The notes beneath the pieces were generated by a model. The model made no database searches and was not told where the DNA came from. It saw nothing but the letters and a program-made list of their open reading frames with translations. Made by a program: the position numbers and the translations under genes. DNA of 64,000 nt from NCBI GenBank assembly GCA_013140985.1, contig JABFRU010000017.1, positions 1 to 64,000 of the forward strand. The letters are read 5' to 3'. This stretch comes from Chitinophagaceae bacterium (GTDB taxonomy: Bacteria; Bacteroidota; Bacteroidia; Chitinophagales; Chitinophagaceae). This document shows, piece after piece, positions 25,567 to 32,557 of the stretch; the stretch's first letter is position 1; each line of letters opens with the position of its first letter.

Positions 25567-25685
25567 AACAGACGGGTACGTCGTGGACGGGAAAAAGTGA
25601 ACACATCAAAGCCAACAGAATAAACACCGCTGGTGATGGAGCCGTGGAAGGCTAACTGTTTAGTATGTGTCAAAATGTTCGGCAT
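25563..25685 (-). CDS. Candidate arginine leader peptide (40 codons, Arg-rich end)
   Basis: A short ORF starting with ATG at 25685, MPNILTHTKQLAFHGS..., and ending FSRPRRTRLF then TGA. Four of the last eight codons are Arg (CGT CCA CGA CGT ACC CGT CTG TTC). It begins about 6-8 bases after the expected transcription start, so it would be the first thing translated on the arginine mRNA, and its stop codon lies in the 5' arm of a hairpin. These features are what is expected of a ribosome-sensing leader for arginine: either pausing at Arg codons or a nascent-chain arrest would change the downstream fold. I do not recognise the peptide. A longer in-frame start at 25757 lies upstream of the promoter and is unlikely. 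No homologue search could be made, so the gene call is tentative. Confidence 0.6.
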   Translation of the reverse strand: MPNILTHTKQLAFHGSITSGVYSVGFDVFTFSRPRRTRLF

Positions 25686-25697
25686 GTAAATCGGGTA

Positions 25698-25727
25698 CAA
25701 ATGTATAATAATAATTGGTTTTGCAAC
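25698..25727 (-). promoter_or_regulatory. Promoter of the arginine operon
   Basis: On the minus strand TACATTTG (25698-25705) is an exact TAnnTTTG box. GTTG at 25724-25727 lies 18 bases upstream at the -33 position (one mismatch to TTTG). Transcription should begin near 25690-25693, just before the leader ATG. No clear ArgR-type palindrome overlaps it. The sequence between 25728 and 25802 is A/T-rich with no gene seen. Confidence 0.65.
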
Positions 25728-25802
25728 CTCATTTTTTGTTATAAAATTGACTCCCAAATTTGGGTGTTAAAATGTGTATGGATAGTTGTTTTGTTACGGG
25801 GT

Positions 25803-26504
25803 TTAATCAGCAGAAGAATACAACAAGAAAATAGCAGGTCGTTTATGAATATCGGTTTTTTCTTTGTTCCACTCAACGATCGTTTTTGTTTTGATCCATT
25901 CATTCTTACCGGTAATATTAACAGCTAAACAAAGTTTTGTTGAAGGGGCACAATTCTTTAATATAGCCTCCAGCAATTGATTATTCCGGTAAGGGGTTTC
26001 AATAAAAATTTGTGTACAGCTCTTTTTAAAGGATTCGGTTTCCAAAGCTTTGATCGTTTTAATTCTTTGCTGGTTGTCTATAGGCAGGTAACCAACAAAC
26101 TGGAATTGCTGTCCGTTCATTCCACTTGCCATCAGGGCTAATAGTATAGAACTCGGACCAACTAATGGTTTTATTGTATAATTCATTTCCTGCGCAATGG
26201 CTGCTAATGGCTGCCCCGGATCAGCTACTCCCGGGCAACCGGCTTCGCTGATGATGCCAATATTCTTTTTTCCTTTTATTGCTTTTTTAAATGATTGCGC
26301 CGCTGTAGCGGCGTCATCCATATTATGCCACTCATAATTATCGATCACCATTTCTTTCCAAAGCTGTTTAAAAAAACGACGGGTGGTTCTTTCATTTTCT
26401 GCAAAAAAAACCTGGCAATCTTTGATGGCTGCAATGATGTAAGTCGGAATTGCATCAAGGCCTTCTTCATCCAGCAATGACGGTATGAGGTAAACAGCTG
26501 ACAT
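25803..26504 (-). CDS. RsmI-like SAM-dependent methyltransferase (tetrapyrrole methylase fold)
   Basis: A 233-residue protein of the tetrapyrrole-methylase superfamily, closest in motifs to RsmI, which 2'-O-methylates C1402 of 16S rRNA. The signatures are VFFAENERTTRRFF near the start, IISEAGCPGVADPGQPLAAIA (the SAM-binding loop) and LVGPSSILLALMASGMNG. It is shorter than E. coli RsmI (286) and lacks the usual N-terminal GNLxD start, reading instead YLIPSLLDEEGLDAIP, so it may be the Bacteroidota paralogue of RsmI and its exact RNA target is not certain. It follows the EI24 gene with a 1-base gap. Confidence 0.85.
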   Translation of the reverse strand: MSAVYLIPSLLDEEGLDAIPTYIIAAIKDCQVFFAENERTTRRFFKQLWKEMVIDNYEWHNMDDAATAAQSFKKAIKGKKNIGIISEAGCPGVADPGQPLAAIAQEMNYTIKPLVGPSSILLALMASGMNGQQFQFVGYLPIDNQQRIKTIKALETESFKKSCTQIFIETPYRNNQLLEAILKNCAPSTKLCLAVNITGKNEWIKTKTIVEWNKEKTDIHKRPAIFLLYSSAD

Positions 26505-26505
26505 G

Positions 26506-27252
26506 TCAACTTGTTTTTACTTTTTGAATAGTAAGTGTGGCAGCGATCACTGCATAGGCAGGAGCAAAAATTATAACGATATGTGCCAGGTAAAACAAAA
26601 CACCATTACCGATTGCCAATCCTTTGTGCCTGCCAATAAGCTGAATGCTTTTTGAAGGAGTGAAACCATTTCTTGCCAAACTATAATCAAGCATGGAGAA
26701 ACCAAAATAATAGCATTCCATCAGCAATGCGATCAGCGGGGTGATCCATCCTGCCAATGGTATCAAAGAGAGAAGAACCAATGCAACCAGATAAACTATT
26801 TGCCATCCGCAGCTTCGCAATGCTAATTTGATGCTCCGGGTACAATCTTTCTTCAGTTCAGACCAGTTAAATGAATGTTCCTTGCCTTCGATGATAGCTT
26901 CCGTTTTTTCACTCAGGTAAGCAAATAGCGGTGAGCCAATTATTAAAATAAAATATTTGAATAATGAGAAGTAAAATAGAAAAAGCATCAGCCGCATCAT
27001 CATGCCCATCATTACAAAAAAGAAACTAAGCCATTCACTTCTTTCTTTCTGAAGCCATGCTTCAACACCCAGTTGACTGCTGACCCATGATATCACACCA
27101 TCAGATGACCGCCAAAAAAAGATCATACCCACAATAAAGAGCAGGGTATAAATAATACCGGGAATAATGATCCACCGGAATAATTTATGTTGTTGAATGA
27201 ACCGGTGAGCTTCTCCCCAGGATTGGACCGCTATGACGATTTCTTTCAGCAA
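26506..27252 (-). CDS. EI24 domain-containing membrane protein (CysZ-like)
   Basis: A 248-residue inner-membrane protein with four or more hydrophobic segments (about 30-50, 70-105, 150-185, 210-240). Features of the EI24/CysZ family include the N-terminal GEAHRFIQQHKLFRWIIIPG, the ILIIGSPLFAYLSEKTEAI motif after the second helix pair, and ALMECYYFGFSMLDYSLARNG. CysZ is a sulfate permease in some bacteria, but the family is broad, and no sulfate-assimilation gene is nearby; transport is likely but the substrate is unknown. It is divergent from the glycosylase gene. Confidence 0.8.
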   Translation of the reverse strand: MLKEIVIAVQSWGEAHRFIQQHKLFRWIIIPGIIYTLLFIVGMIFFWRSSDGVISWVSSQLGVEAWLQKERSEWLSFFFVMMGMMMRLMLFLFYFSLFKYFILIIGSPLFAYLSEKTEAIIEGKEHSFNWSELKKDCTRSIKLALRSCGWQIVYLVALVLLSLIPLAGWITPLIALLMECYYFGFSMLDYSLARNGFTPSKSIQLIGRHKGLAIGNGVLFYLAHIVIIFAPAYAVIAATLTIQKVKTS

Positions 27253-27309
27253 TGCGTTAATTTGAGCAATAAATATAGTTAAGAACCACGACTAAAAAAC
27301 GTTTGAGGG

Positions 27310-27915
27310 ATGAAGAAGCTGGATAAAGATTTTTATTTGCGAAAGGATGTATTATTAATTGCAAAAAAATTGCTGGGAAAAATACTGGTAACGAAATTTG
27401 ACAACGTTGAAACTTCAGGGCGCATTGTTGAAGTAGAAGCTTATGCCGGCACTGTTGACAAAGCTTCTCATGCCTGGAGTGGGAAAAGAACGGCAAGGAA
27501 TGAAGTGATGTACGCAGATGGGGGAGTAGCTTATGTTTATCTCTGCTATGGCATTCATCATTTATTCAATGTGGTTACTAATTACAAGGAAATACCCCAT
27601 GCTGTTTTAATAAGGGGATTGGAGCCTGTAAAAGGTATTGAAGCAATGATCGAACGTACAGGTAAAAAAATCTTTGATTCTACATTGACAAGAGGCCCGG
27701 GTAATTTATCAAAAGCATTGGGAATATTCACCCGGCACAGCGGAACATCTCTGCAAAGCAAAGAGCTGTTTATTGCAGGCGACGATTTTACTTTTCCAAA
27801 AAAGCAAATAGGTGCTTCACCCCGCATTGGTGTTGAGTATGCTGCCGAGCATGCAATATGGCCTTACCGGTTTTATATAAAAGGAAATCTTTTTGTGAGC
27901 GGCAAACCGAAATAG
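27310..27915 (+). CDS. DNA-3-methyladenine glycosylase (AAG/MPG type)
   Basis: A 201-residue base-excision enzyme that removes alkylated and deaminated purines. It contains the family segments LLGKILVTKF, GRIVEVEAYAG with the general-base Glu, DKASHAWSGKRTARNEVMYADGG, AYVYLCYGIHHLFNVVTN and VLIRGLEPVKG, and ends with the RGPGNLSKALGI and IGVEYAAEHAIWPYRF regions. Length fits the family (about 200). It starts 57 bases from the divergent EI24 gene and is followed after one base by the SLC13 carrier, so both may share a transcript. The gene name is not fixed across the phylum, so none is given. Confidence 0.95.
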   Translation: MKKLDKDFYLRKDVLLIAKKLLGKILVTKFDNVETSGRIVEVEAYAGTVDKASHAWSGKRTARNEVMYADGGVAYVYLCYGIHHLFNVVTNYKEIPHAVLIRGLEPVKGIEAMIERTGKKIFDSTLTRGPGNLSKALGIFTRHSGTSLQSKELFIAGDDFTFPKKQIGASPRIGVEYAAEHAIWPYRFYIKGNLFVSGKPK

Positions 27916-27916
27916 G

Positions 27917-29389
27917 TTGTATTTTCAACTCAAATCTGGTTGCTTGAGCAAACAACAATTCAAATTCATTTCTCTTTTTGCCGGAATCAGCGTTTCCCTT
28001 TTGCTTTATTTTCTCAATCCTTTCGGCGTAAGTGATAAAGCAGCATTGGTGCTGGCTGTTGCCGGGTTAATGATCACCTGGTGGGTTACAGAAGCTTTAC
28101 CAATGCCTGTTGTTGCTTTGCTGCCATTGATCCTTTTTCCTTTACTAAGAATAAATGATATTAAATCCACCGCCACTGCATATAGTAATGAAGTGATCTT
28201 TTTATTCATGGGGGGGTTTATGCTGGGACTCGCTATCGAAAAATGGAACCTGCACCGTCGCATTGCATTAAATATTGTGAGGCTTACAGGAACAAGCGGC
28301 GATAGAATTATACTGGGTTTTATCCTTGCAACAGGAGCATTGAGTATGTGGCTGAGTAATACAGCTACTACAATGATGATGTTCCCGATAGCACTATCCG
28401 TTATTCATGTAATGAAGGAGAATAACAAAGGAGAAGGAAATATCCGCAATTTTTCTTTAACCATCATGCTGGCCATTGCGTATGCTTCCAATATCGGGGG
28501 CATAGGCACCATTATTGGCACACCGCCGAATGTAGCTTACAAGACTCATATCAAAGAAACGTTCAATTATGAGATCGGCTTCGGCGATTGGATGCTAATA
28601 GGTACGCCGCTGGCAATACTATTATTGGTAGTACTTTATTGGGTAATGGTAAAATGGCTTTTCCCTAACCGCATTCGCTCAGATAACAACACAAAACAAT
28701 TGATAAAAAATGAGATCGATCAATTAGGTCCTGTATCTGTTGCAGAAAAAAGGGTGCTGATCATTTTTATTTGCACTGCTTTGCTGTGGATATTTCGCCA
28801 GCTTATCAATGAAGCACAAAATTTATTTACACTGGATGATAATATCATAGCCATTGCCTGTGCAGTTGCTTTATTCATTTGTCCATCCGGTAGTAAAGAG
28901 GAGACTAAAGATTCTCTTTTGGAATGGAGCGATACCAGCAAAATGGCCTGGGGCATTTTATTATTATTTGGCGGAGGTATTGCACTGGCCAAAGCATTGG
29001 AAGGGGCTGGCCTGATGGAACAATTGGGTACATGGTTGGCACAGTTCTCAGGCAACGGGTTTGCTCTTCTGCTTATAATCGTTACTGTTTCTCTTTTTAT
29101 CAGCGAAGTAATGAGCAATGTGGCACAGGTTATCATCTTTGCACCGGTAGTATCATCACTGGCCAGTGCGATGGGTATGGATCCGCTTTTGTTAGGTATT
29201 CCGATGACATTAGCTGCCAGTTGCGCCAGTATGTTGCCAATGGGCACACCGCCAAATGCAATAGTGTTCTCCAGCGGTCAAATAAAATTGAAACAAATGC
29301 TGAAAGCGGGTTTTGTGATGAACATCGTTTCAATCATATTGATAACATTGTTCTGTTGGTTCCTGCTTCCGTTGCTGATGAAAATGTAA
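27917..29389 (+). CDS. SLC13/DASS family sodium:anion symporter
   Basis: A 490-residue inner-membrane carrier of the divalent anion:sodium symporter family, which imports dicarboxylates, sulfate or phosphate with Na+. About 11-12 hydrophobic segments are present. The two characteristic substrate/sodium loops are SNTATTMMMFPIALSVI with NIGGIGTIIGTPPNVAYK in the first half and SEVMSNVAQVIIFAPV with SCASMLPMGTPPNAIVFSSG in the second. No ATG precedes the first helix: the frame starts with TTG at 27917, or TTG at 27944 (LSKQQFKF), so the start is uncertain. It follows the glycosylase after one base. The SNT signatures favour a dicarboxylate, but this is not firm. Confidence 0.9.
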   Translation: MYFQLKSGCLSKQQFKFISLFAGISVSLLLYFLNPFGVSDKAALVLAVAGLMITWWVTEALPMPVVALLPLILFPLLRINDIKSTATAYSNEVIFLFMGGFMLGLAIEKWNLHRRIALNIVRLTGTSGDRIILGFILATGALSMWLSNTATTMMMFPIALSVIHVMKENNKGEGNIRNFSLTIMLAIAYASNIGGIGTIIGTPPNVAYKTHIKETFNYEIGFGDWMLIGTPLAILLLVVLYWVMVKWLFPNRIRSDNNTKQLIKNEIDQLGPVSVAEKRVLIIFICTALLWIFRQLINEAQNLFTLDDNIIAIACAVALFICPSGSKEETKDSLLEWSDTSKMAWGILLLFGGGIALAKALEGAGLMEQLGTWLAQFSGNGFALLLIIVTVSLFISEVMSNVAQVIIFAPVVSSLASAMGMDPLLLGIPMTLAASCASMLPMGTPPNAIVFSSGQIKLKQMLKAGFVMNIVSIILITLFCWFLLPLLMKM

Positions 29390-29400
29390 GACCAATCTTA

Positions 29401-29431
29401 AAAAAAGCTTCGGAGACCCGAAGCTTTTTTT
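29401..29431. terminator. Bidirectional terminator between the SLC13 carrier and porP-like genes
   Basis: AGCTTCGG (29406-29413), loop AGAC, CCGAAGCT (29418-29425), flanked by A6 and T7, sits between two convergent genes. Confidence 0.92.
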
Positions 29432-29451
29432 AGAGAAGTTTTGATTCAGGA

Positions 29452-30465
29452 TTAGAACCTCGGGCAGTTCAATTTTTTGGCATCAGGATCTCCCGGTTTC
29501 TTAATAAAGATAAGAGAGATCTCCATACCACCTCTTGTATTGGATGCCGGTTTAAGACTTGAAGTATTTGCATCATAAGAAGCGCCGATCAATACCCCTT
29601 TGAATTCTAAACCGATATAAGGAATAACCGCATCATTAAAACGATACCAGGATCCCAGGTAAATATTTACCGGGTCCACTTCATTCTGGTTTACATTATA
29701 AGAGAAAGCACCACCCACTATAGTGTTGTGAGCTTTGCCCTGCATGCTATGATTGGCGGCAATATGGAAAAAGTTATAAGATCCTACTGGTATCTTTCCT
29801 CCTGCCTGCAGCGTTGTTCTTGCTGACAATAAATATTCACCCCCTTTAAAAGTTTCTTTGGGGCGGTTGATATGATACATGGAAGCGCCGAGATAAAAAT
29901 TATTATAGCCATTGGTACTTCCGTTATAGAATATACCGGCATTGATATCTACATAATTTACGCTTACCTGTTTGTTAGTGAATATCTCGCTGGTAACACC
30001 TGTAAAACCAAGTGGTGTCAGCTGGTCTTCAAATAATACTTTTGTTACATCAAGACGTTTACTTACAAATGTGCCCTGGAAACCAGCGCCTATCTGGTGA
30101 TAACCATTCTCGTCAAGTCCTTTGTGATAGGCAAGAGATAAACCTCCATAATTAGTTACCAGCACCCCATCGCCTGCATTATCACTCACACCCAAAAGAC
30201 CAACACCCATTTGATCAATTTCTGCCAGCCGGTTTTTCAATACACCAAAATCAACAGAGGCTGTTTTGGTAACAAATGCATTATTGATAGTAGGCCATTG
30301 GTTACGATAGTTGCCGGCCACACGGAATGTTCCGTCAAACTTGCCTGTCAATGCAGGGTTCATTGTAAGCGGCGAGGCAAAGAATTGGGAAAAATTAGGG
30401 TCCTGGGCTGATGTCACACTCACCAAAGCCGCACCTGTTATCAGGGTAAAAAGAATTTTTTTCAT
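29452..30465 (-). CDS. PorP/SprF family type IX secretion outer-membrane protein
   Basis: A 337-residue predicted outer-membrane barrel. The signal peptide MKKILFTLITGAALVSVTSAQ is followed by the family hallmark DPNFSQFFASPLTMNPALTG. The body is made of alternating strands (for example YGGLSLAYHKGLDENGYHQIGAGFQGTF, described here only by family) and ends with the GLEFKGVLIGASYDANTSSLKPAS motif typical of PorP/SprF. SprF assists secretion or attachment of a partner such as SprB; PorP anchors the T9SS motor. No large adhesin or porKLMN genes are next to it, so this is a solitary member and the partner is unknown. The ATG at 30465 begins the signal peptide; a start 7 codons earlier is possible. 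Confidence 0.9.
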   Translation of the reverse strand: MKKILFTLITGAALVSVTSAQDPNFSQFFASPLTMNPALTGKFDGTFRVAGNYRNQWPTINNAFVTKTASVDFGVLKNRLAEIDQMGVGLLGVSDNAGDGVLVTNYGGLSLAYHKGLDENGYHQIGAGFQGTFVSKRLDVTKVLFEDQLTPLGFTGVTSEIFTNKQVSVNYVDINAGIFYNGSTNGYNNFYLGASMYHINRPKETFKGGEYLLSARTTLQAGGKIPVGSYNFFHIAANHSMQGKAHNTIVGGAFSYNVNQNEVDPVNIYLGSWYRFNDAVIPYIGLEFKGVLIGASYDANTSSLKPASNTRGGMEISLIFIKKPGDPDAKKLNCPRF

Positions 30466-30664
30466 CACAGCATTAAATTTTTTCACTGGTCAGACGGTAG
30501 TGTAAGCCAAACGGAAAATATCCAGATAAATGATAGAACGTCCTGAATCCTGTTGAAATTGCCTTAGCCTGCCTATCCGCCCGGTACGAAACGGAAAAAT
30601 ACAACAATTTTAGACCCGATTTGTAGAATTAATGCTGCTTTTTACGGGAAATTGATTGGTATTA

Positions 30665-31315
30665 TCACATCTGTACCTTGGTTCCAAAAGCAAGGTCGCC
30701 CGCATCGCCAAGACCGGGAACTATATAGCCTTTGGCAGTCAATTCATCATCAATATCCCCGCACCAGATCGTTACCGAAGGTTCTTCCCTCAGCACATAT
30801 TCGATACCAACGGTACAGGCAATAGCGGCTACGATATGTATAGAACTTGGTTTACCTTCTTCTTTCAAAAAATGAATAGTTTTTACGAGGGATGAACCCG
30901 TTGCCAGCATAGGATCAGATATAATGACCACTTTTCCTTCAAGATCAGGACAGGCTACATAGTCAAGGCTGATCTCAAAACTGCCATCTTTATTGTGTTT
31001 GCGATAAGCAGAAATGAAGGCGTTATCGGCTTTGTCAAAATAATTCAACAGTCCCTGGTGCAGGGGCAAACCTGCCCGCAGAATAGTAGCCAGTACCGGC
31101 TGTTCTTTCATCATTTTATGTTCGGCAATTCCAAGCTGGGTTTGAATTTCTGTTTCTGTAAAAGGCAATACTTTACTGATCTCATAAGCCGCTACCTCAC
31201 CAATGCGCTCAAGATTACGGCGAAACCGCATCCGGTCAGTTTGAACGGTCACATCTCTGAGTTCACCGACCCAATTGCTGACCAAAGAATGTTGCTGGCT
31301 GAGATTGACTATCAT
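30665..31315 (-). CDS. upp: Uracil phosphoribosyltransferase
   Basis: Upp makes UMP from uracil and PRPP in pyrimidine salvage. The 216-residue protein has the PRPP-binding motif DPMLATGSSLVKTI and the uracil-site end motif GYIVPGLGDAGDLAFGT. ILRAGLPLHQGLLNYFDKADNAFI is another family segment. It is divergent from anmK across a 118-base region filled with A/T-rich repeats. No regulatory element other than these repeats was seen. Confidence 0.96.
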   Translation of the reverse strand: MIVNLSQQHSLVSNWVGELRDVTVQTDRMRFRRNLERIGEVAAYEISKVLPFTETEIQTQLGIAEHKMMKEQPVLATILRAGLPLHQGLLNYFDKADNAFISAYRKHNKDGSFEISLDYVACPDLEGKVVIISDPMLATGSSLVKTIHFLKEEGKPSSIHIVAAIACTVGIEYVLREEPSVTIWCGDIDDELTAKGYIVPGLGDAGDLAFGTKVQM

Positions 31316-31433
31316 TTTTGATTTTTGGTTTTAGATTTTTGATTGTCCTCAGATCAAAAATCACCAATGGATTTGCAGTACATTTGAACTGAAGCAAATC
31401 TAAAATCAAAAATCGGCAATCAAAAATAAGATT
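31316..31433. repeat. A/T-rich short-unit repeats in inverted arrangement between upp and anmK
   Basis: The left part reads GATTTTTGGTTTTAGATTTTTGATT and the right part, on the other strand, GATTTTTGATTTTAGATTTG, about 40-50 bases apart (motifs abbreviated). The arms are imperfectly complementary. The same units occur inside argC at 23224-23262. Both divergent genes must find their promoters in or beside these repeats. Confidence 0.6.
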
Positions 31434-32531
31434 ATGGTTTATCGTGCTATCGGCATCATGAGCGGCAGTTCACTGGACGGGCTGGATATTGCATTTGCTG
31501 AGTTTCATGAGAATGCCGGTAAGTGGACTTACGAACTAAAATCAACAGCATGTTATCCTTATGACGAAGAATGGACAGGCCGGCTAAAAAGTGCAACAAA
31601 ATTATCCGCAATGGATTACCTGTTGCTTCATGCCGATTATGGTCATTATACCGGGCAAAAAGTAAATGAATTTATTGAAGAACACCAGCTGCATTACCAG
31701 GTATCATTGATCGCTTCGCATGGGCATACTGTTTTTCATGTGCCGGCAAAAAAAATGACATCCCAGTTAGGAGATGGTGCTGCCATTGCTGCTGAAACAG
31801 GGTTGCCTGTTGTAACAGATCTGCGGGCAATGGATGTAGCATTGGGCGGACAGGGCGCACCGATCGTACCTATTGGAGAAAAGATATTATTAAAAGAGCA
31901 TGATTATTTCCTCAATCTCGGCGGTATCGCCAATGTGTCGGTAAAGGCAGACCCCTATATCGCTTTTGATATTTGTCCTGCCAACAGGGTATTGAATATG
32001 CTGGCCAATGATGCAGGAAAAAATTATGATGATGGAGGAGCAATGGCGGCAAGCGGCGCTGTCAACACAGCATTGCTTGAAGAATTGAATCGGCTTGACT
32101 ATTATAAACAATCCTATCCAAAATCACTGGCAAATGATTTTGGAACAGATATCGTTTACCCATTAATAAAAAATAAAGCAATAGAGGTAAAAGATGCATT
32201 AAGAACCTATGTTGAGCATATTGTTTTCCAAATACAAAAAGCAATTCCCGGTTTGGAAAACTTCAAACCTCAAACTTCAAACCTCAAACTTTTAGCTACC
32301 GGCGGCGGCGCTTTCAATACATTTCTGGTGGAAAGGCTCAGAGAAAATTTAAAAGAACATAGTATAGAAGTAGTTATTCCGGAAGCAAACCTTGTCAGTT
32401 ATAAGGAAGCATTAATTATGGCATTTATCGGCGTATTGCGTTGGCGGCAGGAGTATAATGTCTTATCTTCCGTAACCGGGTCTTCAAGAAATAGTATTGG
32501 CGGGGCGTTATGGACAGGGCAGGAGGCCTGA
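31434..32531 (+). CDS. anmK: Anhydro-N-acetylmuramic acid kinase with a repeat-derived insert
   Basis: AnmK converts anhydro-MurNAc released from old cell wall to MurNAc-6-phosphate, allowing murein recycling. The 365-residue sugar-kinase fold begins GIMSGSSLDGLDIAF, with ASHGHTVFHVP, FLNLGGIANVSV, DICPANRVLN and the C-terminal LLATGGGAFNTFL as family motifs. Just before that last motif, residues NFKPQTSNLK are encoded by a perfect 14-bp tandem repeat and lie in a region that is usually variable in length. The frame stays open. The next gene begins 26 bases downstream. Confidence 0.94.
   Translation: MVYRAIGIMSGSSLDGLDIAFAEFHENAGKWTYELKSTACYPYDEEWTGRLKSATKLSAMDYLLLHADYGHYTGQKVNEFIEEHQLHYQVSLIASHGHTVFHVPAKKMTSQLGDGAAIAAETGLPVVTDLRAMDVALGGQGAPIVPIGEKILLKEHDYFLNLGGIANVSVKADPYIAFDICPANRVLNMLANDAGKNYDDGGAMAASGAVNTALLEELNRLDYYKQSYPKSLANDFGTDIVYPLIKNKAIEVKDALRTYVEHIVFQIQKAIPGLENFKPQTSNLKLLATGGGAFNTFLVERLRENLKEHSIEVVIPEANLVSYKEALIMAFIGVLRWRQEYNVLSSVTGSSRNSIGGALWTGQEA
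32260..32291. repeat. 14-bp tandem repeat inside anmK
   Basis: ACTTCAAACCTCAA occurs twice in a row (32260-32273, 32274-32287) and then ACTT. Fourteen is not a multiple of three, so the two copies are read in different frames, giving FKPQTSNLK. The unit resembles the TTTAAACC units of the inverted repeats at 58796 and 59321. Confidence 0.75.
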
Positions 32532-32557
32532 TAGTTAAACCAACTAAAAGCTTAGTA

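Noticed and set aside
25468-25740. Riboswitch upstream of the arginine operon
   Set aside because: I compared it by eye with well-known classes (SAM, guanidine, T-box) and saw none of their conserved cores; the coding leader explains the region better.
25686-25757. Longer start for the arginine leader ORF (64 codons)
   Set aside because: The extra codons lie upstream of and across the exact -7 promoter box, so they would not be on the mRNA.
28720-29247. 175-residue minus-strand ORF inside the SLC13 carrier gene
   Set aside because: Antisense to conserved transporter motifs; composition reflects the opposite strand of membrane-helix codons.
28924-29433. 169-residue plus-strand ORF overlapping the SLC13 gene in another frame
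   Set aside because: Lies within conserved SLC13 sequence and extends into the terminator.
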